Assembly: GCF_029227915.1 (NCBI RefSeq)
Contig: NC_079879.1
Coordinates: 6,078,001 to 6,138,000 of the forward strand
Reading direction: 5' to 3'
Length of the DNA: 60,000 bases
Source of the DNA: Hydractinia symbiolongicarpus
Taxonomy: Eukaryota > Cnidaria > Hydrozoa > Anthoathecata > Hydractiniidae
Below are positions 43,022 through 55,500 of this stretch, one piece after another. The position numbers were made by a program, and so were the translations under genes. Within the stretch, counting starts at the first letter, position 1, and each line of letters opens with the position of its first letter. The notes below the pieces were generated by a model. It was not told where the DNA came from. It did not search any database and saw only the letters and a program-made list of their open reading frames with translations.

Positions 43022-46000
43022 TTAAGATTGAGAAGTCGTGTTCTCGATAAAATCGTTTTCGATCAGATTTTCGACATCCTGCATTTTAAATCGATTTAAT
43101 TTCGAAACATCGACATCATGTGCCGCTAATTCTCCTGTTACGGCAAGAAAGAAAGGCATCAAGTCATAAATGCTGACGATTTTCGTCTGTGTAACAATCA
43201 GCTGGCCTGGAACACGAAGCGGAGCTTGCCAGCTATCTTCTGCAAGGTTTTGCTTTCGTAGCAGCTTGATTATGCGCGAGATGTAAGGGAGAAAAACAGA
43301 CATAACTGTTTCCTGCTTTGGAAGATCTTTATGTTTTGTCTTTTCTTTTTGTGTCAATTTCTTTTGTTGTGAGATGGGGGCATTTAAAACCGCCATTTTA
43401 GACATCTCGTCATCTTTCGTTTTGTTGTGACTATCATGTCGAATTCGATTTTTATGGCCATTCATGATCTCTTGTTTATTCTCCACAGAAGACTTTGTTG
43501 CAATCATTTCTTGTTCAGTTGGGATGTCAGTGGCGCAGTAAACACCGGGCGTCTCGCTAAACGCCCACTTGTAAACTTGATAATACTGCAAAACATCACC
43601 GGGCAAGACCAAAAGAAAATCTAATAACTTGCAGACCGCTAAATATAAGCGTAACCATTTATTCGGGTCTTTAAAATATCCATTTATTCCTAAAAATGAT
43701 TCAAGAAGAGCTACTTTGGATTTACTCTTTGGTTTTCCTGTTGTTGAAAGTTCATGTTCCATATGCACGAAAACTAACACCAATTCAGTTAGAACAGGCG
43801 GCCACAAGGAAACCAAATGATTTGGTGACATTCTTGTCAGTAATACTCGAAAACACAGAAACACTTGTTCGTGTAAAAACGGACCCTGTCAAAAACGGAA
43901 CAAAACAAAATTATGTAAACAAAACATCATGACCTGAAAAACAAGACAAATAAAACATAAAAAAAAGAAATGTAGGAACCATTCAACACACCTGTAACTG
44001 ACGAATACTTTCAGCTAGTCTTTCCTGTATGTCGGGAAGATACTGGTGATATTGGTCAAACTCACCACAGAATATCGCAAACGTGAGTCGTTTCAAGAGC
44101 TGTGCACGTTGCTCCATTTCCTACGTTAGACCATGGATAATTATAATTCATGCATTTTTAGTAACTTAAATGAATTGCGTGGTCACACTAATAAAAATGT
44201 TTGTCTTATCACAATATATTGTGATAAGACAAACAATATTACCCATTTCTAAAACACTGATTTATAAATTATTAATTTAATTTTTTTCTTAATTTTTAGT
44301 TGCTTTTCTTCTCGTTTATCTTTCCGAGATTAAGGTTAATATCTCCAAGATTGAAGAACGAAAATAAAACTGTTTCTATTCCTGATATGCGTTTAGATAA
44401 ACTTGTTAAAATTAGGGACATGGTAGATAATATTTTTTGTGGAACCTATTTTCGCGATTTCGAAACCTATAACCAACATTAAATTCCGCAAACGCACTTG
44501 TAAGAGCAAATTTCAAAACATGTTCCGCAAAATTAAGCATAACTTAAAAAAAGTTAGGTTTCGCAATTTTTTTAAAAATTCTTAAAAAAAAATAAACTGT
44601 TTCAACAATATACATGAATTAATATTTGATTTTCATACTTAATGTTTTACATTAGAAAAAAAAACTTTTCTTGCCATCATTTCCTCAATTCTCATGCAAA
44701 TTTTTTCGCAAGCCTGCAATCACAAAAATAAGTTCGGCAAAAACCTTTTTTCTCTCTCGGCATCGAAACCAAGGCTTCTAACCACAGTAGTTGCTTAGAA
44801 ACAATGAAACAAAAAACTCATTATGTAATATTTCTGAGTCACCTGTTCTCGATTAGCAAAGATGTTGATAGCACCGCTTTGTGATAATGAGATTTTCGTC
44901 ATTAAATCCTTAAAAACAGTATTATCGTATGTGATCAAACGATCGACTGTGGTTTTCCAAAATGTGAAAGAATGCGTGTCCATTTGAAAAAAATCGTTGT
45001 CCAAAAACAATTCGTACACATCTTTTCTCCATGCGCGAAGAGTGTACTGGTAATCACTGATTGCTGCTAACAATGCACTGCATGCTCGATAACCCGTCAT
45101 ATTTTGCGTACTGTATAAAAAGAAGAAGGAAATAAACAAGTAAAAATTAACTCGTAAAGGCAAACGCATAATTTCCATTGGTGGGTTTGCAACGACCGAC
45201 TTTCTTCAAAATTTAAGGATGATATTTTTAGTTCTTCGCCAAAAAAAAAAACTTTTGAGTTACAGCTAAATAAAGGTATGTTAAATGCAACTAACTAAAA
45301 AACATTATATATCGAATTTATGAATTTATAAACTCTTGATGTTTAGTTTAGCTTGTGGTAACAAATAAAGAAAGAGAATAAAATAAAAAACAACAATAAC
45401 AACAACGAGAACAAAGAAAACAACAACAACAAAAATCACAGCTACTAATAAACGAACAAATAATAAAATTGTAAAGCAGTCAATAAATATCTACCTATGA
45501 TTTTTCAGATACGGTATGATATTATACATAAGGTAAATTAATGAAGAAGCGATTTTATCCTTTTCTTCACTCAAGTACAACATATCCAACATGGAAGGTA
45601 AATACTAAAGAAACAACAACAGCGTGAATTTTGATAAATTATGTTCCGCCAGAATATAAACACAAGAAATCAAATAACACGATCGAGGTCAACCAAAACT
45701 ATGACTCTGCATTAGAAAAAATAAAAATTATCTCGTAGAATATAGCAACATTTTAATACAAGAAGAAAAGACATATCAAAGGTACAGGAAAACAACGTAG
45801 CTACCTCCGCCATTATGAGGATTGCTGGTACACTGTATTGAGAGTTTTTTAATCCACCGGGGCTTGGATGAAAGGAGTCTGGTACAGAGGATTTGTCAGA
45901 ATGTGAAGACTCCTCAAAATCGCTGCTATGATCAAGCTGTGTTACAACTTGAAGACTTCGACGAAACCAGGCTGAACCTTCCAATGAAGCAGCTGCAACA

Positions 46001-46562
46001 TTGTTTAAACTTTCCATGAACTTTTGAGCTAAGTCCTGACATAAAAACAGAAAAAAATATTAGATGATATATAAAGAATTGTTTCGATGATACGAGAACA
46101 TACCAAGCTGTGGTTCAGAGTAAGTTTTACACAGGCTTGTATTGTCTACGTAGTCAAAGACGATTGTACATTATAACTTATTATGAAATTTCTGTTGCAA
46201 TCAGACTTGTAAGATATTCTTGACGCGCGAAAATGAAAAAAAAATAACAGTAACCTTACCTGCAGATCTTTTCGCGCTCTCCTTTCTTCAGGTAATGGTA
46301 CTCGCTGCACATATATGTTTAACAACGCAAAAAGCACAAACAACGACGGTGGCGACATGTTTAACTGCAAACCTTCTTTTAAAAGGTTCACGAACGATGT
46401 TTTGACCTGAATGATCTCCTCCTTTGTGGCTTTTTGAAGAAGTTCGTAAAGAAATTGCAAGAGGCAAACTTCAAGTGGAAAGTTTTGCGCACGTTCTTTC
46501 ATGGTCATGAGTTGACGTAAGACTTGTCTGCTGGTCTCCACAATTAGCTCCACACTCAGAGC
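43022..46562 (-). other. DOP1: DOP1 C-terminal conserved exons
   Basis: Six exons, 46562-46260, 46035-45805, 45604-45495, 45110-44843, 44120-43992 and 43885-43022. They carry [40 protein letters not shown]-like [56 protein letters not shown] and the final leucine-rich tail. Intron 45111-45494 is A-rich and featureless; intron 44121-44842 contains a perfect palindrome. Confidence 0.9.
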
Positions 46563-49500
46563 CTGACAAAATAGAAAAAAATACATTCAATGGATGAGGC
46601 CAGTGGACCAATGAAAAAATATAATGAAAAGTATTATTTCCTAAAAATGACTGAAATGTTATTAAAAAAGGTTCAAAGTTCAAAAATTACAACCCCAAAA
46701 AAAATTTGGGTTGTAATTTTTGTTGTTCATGTTCTTGCGATAAAATATTGAGCAGAGTTAACATAGTGTAATACACTTTGCTTAGGGGGTGTTCACATTA
46801 GCCCAGTTAGTCGGACTGGCTTGGTTTGCCTCAACAACCCTTGCAACCTCGATTCTTTTAACAAATTCTTATAAAAATCAACAGCTTGTCATATGAGAAG
46901 CAAGCCAGCTTGGCTAACCGAGATCTCGCTTTTTGCAACCGAGATATCTCGGCAAAGCGGGCTAAGTTTTAGCCATGTGAAAGCTCCATCGCGGCTATAA
47001 CCAAGCTGAATTTTTTATTTAAGCGCATGATTAATTAAAGCACATTTCTTCTGTACGTTAATAACAAAAATATTAATAAAAAACTTTTATCAAAAATTGA
47101 TTTGATTGTTTTGTTAAAAAGAATGAAAGTTCTTGGTGAGAAAATAATTTATGCATTAGAAGATACAAATAAATAAATGAATTAACAGAAAAATACACAC
47201 TTTTCTCAGACCCAGGCTGACAAAAGTCACGTAAACCGAGCCAGAATAGGAATTATGAAATGGTAAAATGGTGAAAGAAATGAGAAATGTTGGTGACGAG
47301 TTGTATTAGTTACGTAAAAATGCAAGTGGAAGTTTTCTTTCCTTAACAACATAACAGCGATACCTTTATGGCTTGAACAATCTCCAACAAATTTTTTTGG
47401 TCGTCAGTCATGTCGTGCAAGAACTTCTTGTTCATCACAGACAGCCATTCTTTACCACGTAATGTCAACGAAGGTTTGGTGAAAGTTGTGTCTCGATACG
47501 AACACCACACATCTGCCACCGAAGCAAGAAATACCACCGTGTGATTCATCGCAATGGGTGTTATTAATTGCAGTATGGACAGAAGCACAGCCTGAAACAA
47601 AAACGTTTACTCCGTGTTATAACGGAAACTAACGAAGTGTGTGATAACTTTCTTCCCTCCTCCGTCTTTTGTGTCTTTTGTCAGAAGACACAAATATAAA
47701 TTTTGCACACCAATTGCTTTCTTAAAATTTAGTAAAGACTTAGACTTTACCGAATAATACAAGGTAGTTTATATATTGACGAAAAAACCTACCTTCGGTT
47801 GACCGATAGCTAGTGGTATTTTGGAAACAAAAGGTAGTCCATGGAGAGCCATCTTATCTGCATCCCATACTTTCCATACAGCAGTAACAGCAGTAAGGAT
47901 AGAGGGTAAGATGCCAAGTAGGCCGTCACGTGTCTCTGCAAATGACTTAACACCTACAGTAAAAATGCATATCATGAATTGTTGCGTTATTAAAAAATGT
48001 CACCCAAAACATGACATTTATACCCAAATCGGAGATGCGTCACGTTACTAAAATAAAACTTATCTATATAACAAGAATATTGCATATATGCAATATGTTT
48101 AAAGTCAATAGTTTCTACAAAAAATGAATTACAAAGCCTTTAAATGAGTTGAGAGTAGAGTGTGCCATGCAGAAAGTCCCCCAAAACATTAGTGAACGCA
48201 GAGTGTGTTTAAAAGTAAAGATACTGTTATACAAAAAATATAAAAGCTAACTTGGTTTATCACTTTTCACTGAAAAACGTTTCAAAGGAGGTTAAAGACC
48301 AGACTAAGATGCTATTTTTTGGAGGAGTTTAAACTAACACTGATTTTTGTACATATATCTTAGTAAAAAAAATTAAATTCGAGTAGTTTCTTATTTACAA
48401 AAGCAATCTAAATTATTTGAAACATAGCTCACTCCAAACTGATAGAACTAAAAAAAATTAATAAAAAAATGCCGTGGTTACACTAACCCTCTTCTTGAGT
48501 AACAGGTTTCGAAGATGGCGTGGGTGACGCTGAAAAAGCATGCACAATGTTAGATAATAGAGAAGACGAAGTATCGTCCACAACCATCTTCATACCACCA
48601 CCAGGTCTTGAATTTAACGCCATAGATGCGGACGTGCTAGTACCAATTAAACAATAATGACAAAACGAAGTGAGACCAGTTAAAAGCACCAACATATAAT
48701 CAGGCGGCATTTCCAAATGGCAGTTAATTTCTCTACTAGTGTACGACTCTTTGAATATTCGCGTCACATTTTTTAAATTAACACACGCCTGCGCAACAAC
48801 AGGTACGATGACTTTGGACATGTCATCACTAAACTTTGGTAAACATGAGATAAGTAACTTGATCCAATTATCATGGAGATGCATCCACTGCCTCTCCCTA
48901 AGAACTGTTAGGGTTGCTGAGATAAACATAGGTTGAGACAAGATAGGCTTGTACTGCACGTATTCAAACGGGTACACTGTAGATGAATTGCTACCATTTT
49001 TGTCTCGCTTATTTTTCTTCTCGTTTGTATGAGCCGTAACAACATTCTCGGTACCAATACAATGTTCAAGGTGTATTAGACCTTCAATAAGCCTCAGTAA
49101 ACCTCGCTGCAAATCAAGTTGCGACCTCATCGAGCTGTTCCTGGGCGTTGTCTCAGTTAAGTTGGAACACTCCACCATACTGTAATAACCAGTCTCACTG
49201 GATTCTCTGTAGTCACCAGTCACCGCATAGACAGTGGACAACAAGCAGTGTAAACTTATTCGTTGAATTTTACTTCGTGATAACAGATCATTTATGTAAC
49301 TAGAAAATCCCTTCCCACTATCACTTGCAATATCCAGTAAAAGATGACACACGAGTGTCAAAGCCTCAGCGCTTGTATTTCGAACAGCGAAGTTTCCTTC
49401 GTATTCACTAGCTGAGACATCGAGACGTTCATGATATTCAGAACGTATGAAGTATAAGCATACAGAAAGCAAAATTTCTAAATATTTTGCTGTACTTGCT

Positions 49501-52500
49501 CGTATCATCAGCTGATGTGCTGAAAGAAAAAGAAAACTAGCAATGAAGTCCCTAAACAAATTTAGCGAATTTCAAACCCCACACGACAAAAGGAAAAACA
49601 TAATACCTTCAGCTAGTGATCCATAAAAGTCGTTACCCGACAACGCCCTTCTATGTCGGATCAACAGTTGTCTTAAGATAGCTTGATGTGGTGTGTTGCA
49701 AACGTTCATGCTGGTTGTAGCTGCAGCACATATGAACGAGCGTCCTTCTGATTTCAGTATTAAAATGATACGTCGTAAGGTGTACAGACACTGCTGTGTG
49801 TCGTAGTGTTGTGTATATAGCAGTTTGTGTATGAGCAACGGATGGGTTGGTAATGTTTTGACACGAGAGTTTTTGTGTTTGCCTATTAAAAAGAAGAAAA
49901 AAAATGTATAGCAAGTCACAAAGTGTTTCTTAAAAGTTCTTAGGAGCCACCCATGAAGGAGGTCCATACCTATCCGCTTTTTTCTTAACACTTCATGTCT
50001 GTGCGAAAACAAATAGTAATATTTTTTTTAATTTTTGAAACCTGGGAGGAAGCTGATGTCCTCCAAGTTGAAACTTATATCTTCTCAGGGAAAGCAACAA
50101 AAATTCCCCAGACAAAAACAACTACTAAAAATTATCTATTTAAAATGCTTATGTAAATGGATAACAAAACGACTTTTATATTACTTTCTTCTCTCTAAAA
50201 AAATAACCAAGTCGACAAGAAATACAAAGAAATTCTTTGGTAAGGATAAACGCCTCCCCCCTGTCCGCTTTTGTCTCAATTTTAGCTATATTAGCTATAT
50301 TTTTTTATCAAAACGCAAAAAAAGTTATTTCGACATTGCCGACAAACATGGACACAATGACGACGGCAAGAGGGAAGCCTCACCTTTTTCTTTTTCTCTG
50401 ATTTGGTCATCTACATCATCATCTTCATCATCAGCAAATCCACTGATCCGGGACAAGGCTCTAACTTGTTCAGCAGGTGAAGACGGCACAGATTCTGAAA
50501 CATATTACAAAAGCAATACGCCAAACTTGACAAACATTTAGCTAAGAGATGGGTTCAGAACATATTCTGTAATAACTAGAGATTACTTGTATACTTCTGT
50601 GTTTTTGCAGCACAGAAATTTAGAAAAAAGCAGAAGTATAGTTGCGTATAAAGATCCCTTACTTGGGTGAGTTTTACTTGCACAAACTAACACAAAAATG
50701 AAATATAGGAATAATACCTGTTTTTGTGTTTTTTTCCTTACTCAAACCACTGTCGTTCTCCATCGGTTTGGTGGTAACACAAGAAATAGCATTGTTGATG
50801 CTCCATTCTTTAGCATAGTGAATAGCGACACGTGAACTGGTAGGATCAAGCAAAATAATGAAGATGCTTTCGATGATGCGACCTATATCTCCAAAGTGAA
50901 CTGAATGTTGCAACCACTGTTCTGCATACTCCCTGAAATTAAATAAAATTTTTTCTACGATTACACTTGTTTACTCTGGCTTATATTAGAATTAGGTTAT
51001 AAATTTAGCATCGGAAAAATTGGCAAGTTACTTCTATATTGAAAGAAGTGTTTTTAGAACCAGTTCATCAAGTTTTACAGATGCAACAACTTGTATGTTA
51101 TCCACTACAGGTACGCATATTGAAAAAGTACGAGTGACAAATATGCAGTTTGCAAATCATTATTATAAAGTCCATAGTTTAATATTGCCTACAAACTGCG
51201 TGAACAGATCTTAAGCTTAAATAGTCTGATATTTTCTAGTATTTTATTGTATTTTTTCAACAACTTTTTACAAGGTAATAATAGACAAGGAAAGGACAAC
51301 GTAAAATAATTGAAATAGAGGGTTTTTTTCAAACCCAACCTCACTCACAAAACATATCGACCTTTTAAACATGGAAAAAACCTTGATCAATTACCTGATT
51401 TTTGAGTTTTCATTTTGCAAGCTGTCAATCATTAAAAGCATACATCTATGGTGAAAATAAAAAACTTTCAAATACACACACTGGGCAAAGATGCAAATTA
51501 ATAGTTCAAGCAAAACTTTTTTGACATAGCTTTTTAGGTTGAATATGATCACATTAATGTCTAATAATTATGTGAGCTAATTTAACATTTGCCTAAAATT
51601 TATTTGTTTCGAATTTCCGATGCAAAAAAAACATTTACGCACTTCACTCGTGAAAAAACTCACTTGTAGCCACGAGAAGGAGTAAATGTTTAACACAATG
51701 TATAAAAATAAAATGAAATAGATAAAAAAATTGCTGGGTGCATCTCAAAGTATGGTGAATATAAAAATAACACATAAAACGTTATTGATAAGTGGAGATA
51801 ACTGTTGTGTTTTTATCTAATACATTAAGGCTGGCACTAAAATTTAAACTTTTCAAACGTAACTAACAGCTGTGAGCTTTTAAAAGAGGAACGAGACAGA
51901 TGAAAAAAAAATCCATTTTCTTAAGCGTGTACTTTGTTCGATACACCACAACTGCAAGTTTCATGCAAAATTTCAAGAGATATATTAAGATGAACAATGA
52001 CAACAAAGGCTACGCATCCACGTAAACCCTAAAATTTAATGGCTTATGACACTTTATTCCCTGGCTTTTAATGCTCAAAAAAAGATAATGTTTTGTAGTT
52101 CGTTAAAAAAATGTACAATTTTAAGATGGATGGATGGATGGACAAATAAACAAAAGTTTTTTCAATGATGCATGGTATTGAAGTAATTGATAATCCTGAA
52201 AGAAGCTTGCAATCTACATACTTGTCAATAGTTCTTGTAGCGACAGTGGACTTGTTTTTATCTTCTTTGTAAAACTCTCGAGATAGATGCCACATAATTA
52301 AAAATCTCCAATGTGATAATTCTTTGGCGTGCTATTAACGAGATGGACATTGCAGAAATATACATATATATTGCATACCAGATGTACACTGCAAAAATAC
52401 ACATATATATATATATATATTGCATACATTGTCAGGAATAAGTATGCAATAGCAAAGAGCATATTGCGTATGGTCAGTATTGAGAAATTAGGAGAATAAG

Positions 52501-55500
52501 ACAGAATATTAAAAAAGGATCATATTTTTGACTAAAATACTGTCTATCTACTATTTTTTATTTTTGTAGCAAGCCCGGAACAGATGTTGTACTCACTAGA
52601 AAAGCAGAAATGCATTTTAAACTTTTTTTAAATCCATAACAAAATCATTATTATATTGTTTTAGATTTAAATTCTTACCAAGTTCAAATCTACAAGAGCG
52701 TTACTTATCACATCTTCGCATGTATTTGAAGTTGGGGTGACATTATGTAAATGAAGAAAAAGATTAACAGCTCCTTGATGCCATTGACATGTTCTTGGAG
52801 ATAAGCGTTGCCACAAACTTTTAGCTAACACCTAAGAAAACATAAGTATAAATTTCCATGTGGTAAACTATTTAATCATATTTTGTAAGTGCTAAAACAC
52901 AACTTAACGTGAATTATTGACATGAGATAATTTGACATCTAAAAAAATTAATAAATTTGAGACCATGTTTTAAAATTTTGGTTTTTAATCAGTCTTAACA
53001 TCTTAAATTATCAAATCTACGTAAAGAACAGCCATAAATGAATTGCTGATTTAAGCAGTAAAAAGGAACTAAAAAGGTTACATGCATTTGCAAAAACATT
53101 AAAAAGGGTTCAACAGTTGGAAAACAATGCCGTGAAACCAAATTTACCTTGTATAAATTAGATTTTTCTATCCATCGCAAATCGCTGAGTGATATTAAAG
53201 GCACAATGTGACTTGCTGATTCTGTAGATTTTTCTTGTTCACAACGCGCAATCAATGTTACATCAACTAAATCTAACAGCGTTCCTATGGCTGTTGCCTG
53301 CGTATCAAAGCAGTTGCCATAGCAACAGCAGGTTATAAGTACTTGTAACCAGTCAGCAACAAAATCCTTGTTTTCTAAAACATCAAACATTTTTTATAAA
53401 AAACCAAGCTATAACAGGCAGAAATTTTTCTTTAATGGAATGCTAAGAATATATACATCGGCAAATAAAACAAAAAATATTTCTGGTTTATCAAATTACC
53501 ATTAGATGGCCTGTTATTTGTAGGTACTGGAAAACAAGAAAGTTGAACAAGGTATCTGCAAAATATTTGAAAGCCTTTTATGATGAGATCATTTTTCTCA
53601 TTATTGGTAATATCATCATATGTTTCATACTGTATTGTAGATGGTTCTTGCAAGTATACTGCATCAAACATGGCTTCTATTTGTTTACTTTCTTGAAACA
53701 TCATTAACATTTTCTGATTTCTTTTGAACACTCTTCTTTCCACGAATTTTGAAAATAATATTTTTGACAATTCCACACCTTCGTTTATTACGCCAGGACT
53801 TGTTGGGCCAGCTGACTCGTCAAAAGAAAATCTTTCAAAGTCATGGTATAGTGGAGACATGGGAGGTGATTTGTGTGACAGGAACACAGAGTTTGACAGA
53901 TCAGACTGCTGTTCATGGGGATGGCCAATTAAATTAGGCGAAAGTCGTGATAATAATTTTGAAATTAAAGATATTCCTTCAACAAGGGTATCAACATCCA
54001 TACTAGAAACATTCTCAATAACTTCATTGATAATTTGTTTTAGCAAGTTAGGCCAATGTTCACTTTGTGTTTCAGTTGAAATTTCCTAAAGAAAACAATA
54101 CAAGTCAAATAATGTTTCAAACAATCAAAAAAGTAGCAACTATTTAAAACTTACCAAGGATACAACGTCAAGTAAATAAGATATAAGTTGGAAAAGTTCG
54201 TAATAGTTAGGTTGTCTAATTTTCACCAACGAAATAGAAACATCCTCTTCTCCTTCTTTGGAACATTTTTGTAACAACCTTCCAAAATAATCCCACATAA
54301 AAAATGGTTCGAATGAATTAAACAATAAATTAGCATTTTTAACAATTTCATCATGTACAACGGTTATGTCCTTGCTTTTTCTCGAATTGGTCTCTACTAA
54401 TTTATTCTTAATTTGGAAATGTCCATATAGCGTTCGAAATACTTCCAACATGACCTCTTCTAACACAACAGAACCAACTTCAGGTTTATCTAACAATGTA
54501 ATTAAAATACGAAACGGTTTCAAGTGAACTGACTTGTACTTTATGGTGTTCAATTTAGTTTTTGCACCATCTTGAACATTCTCAACGACATCTTGAAATA
54601 AGAAAACTAAAGCAGCAGTCACAACTTCTTTCGAGTACACATCAAAGTAAGAATCCTGCATGTTCTCATCATCTGTTTGGTCTTCTACACTTATACTACC
54701 ATTAATATTTGAAATAGGGTTTCCTTCACTGTTTACATTTAAAAGCCATTGAAATATTCTTCTGTTTAAAGACATATCTCTGCGAAGAAGAACACCAAGG
54801 GCATAGGTTAAAAGTTTTACCAGCAGGTTTTGTGATAAATTTGTATTGTGAAAAGATATGAAAGATATAGCAAAGTCCAGGGTAATTCGCTGTACCAAGA
54901 CATTTGAATCATCAAATGACGCACAAACAGCATTCACCTTTAAAAAAAATGATAGAAACGATTTTAATAAGAAATTCTAGTATGGTTAAAAAAATACATC
55001 GAAACAATGCTAAAAAAGAATATTCAAAACAAAAAAATGTGTTACCATCAAGTTAATGTCACTACCCATAATTCCTTCCTTAAATTCGCCATGTTTTTTA
55101 GCTAAATGACCAATCACAAATGTCATTGCTGCCAATCGTATTTGAGGAGAGTGAAGAACATTGTCCCAAAGACATGCAAAAAATATCGCCTCCTCAGTTG
55201 CTTCGCATATTTGAGAGAGTAAAGATGAAGTTCTAAAAAATATAATGTAAACAGTTTTATTACCAGAGATTACACATCTTAAACATCCCTAGGAAGTACC
55301 TATAATTTTATTTCCCTATTTTTTCCTGTCTCCTGTTTTTTAAACTTTATTCATAGTCATTTTATAATTCCAATCAAAAATGTGGAGAGTGGATATTTTG
55401 CAAAAAATTTTATTGCGTAACTCATTCCTTGATATTTATAATAGTATCAAAACATGTTCTATCTGTCTTGATAAATGCTTTTTTTTAATTGGTTTAATTG

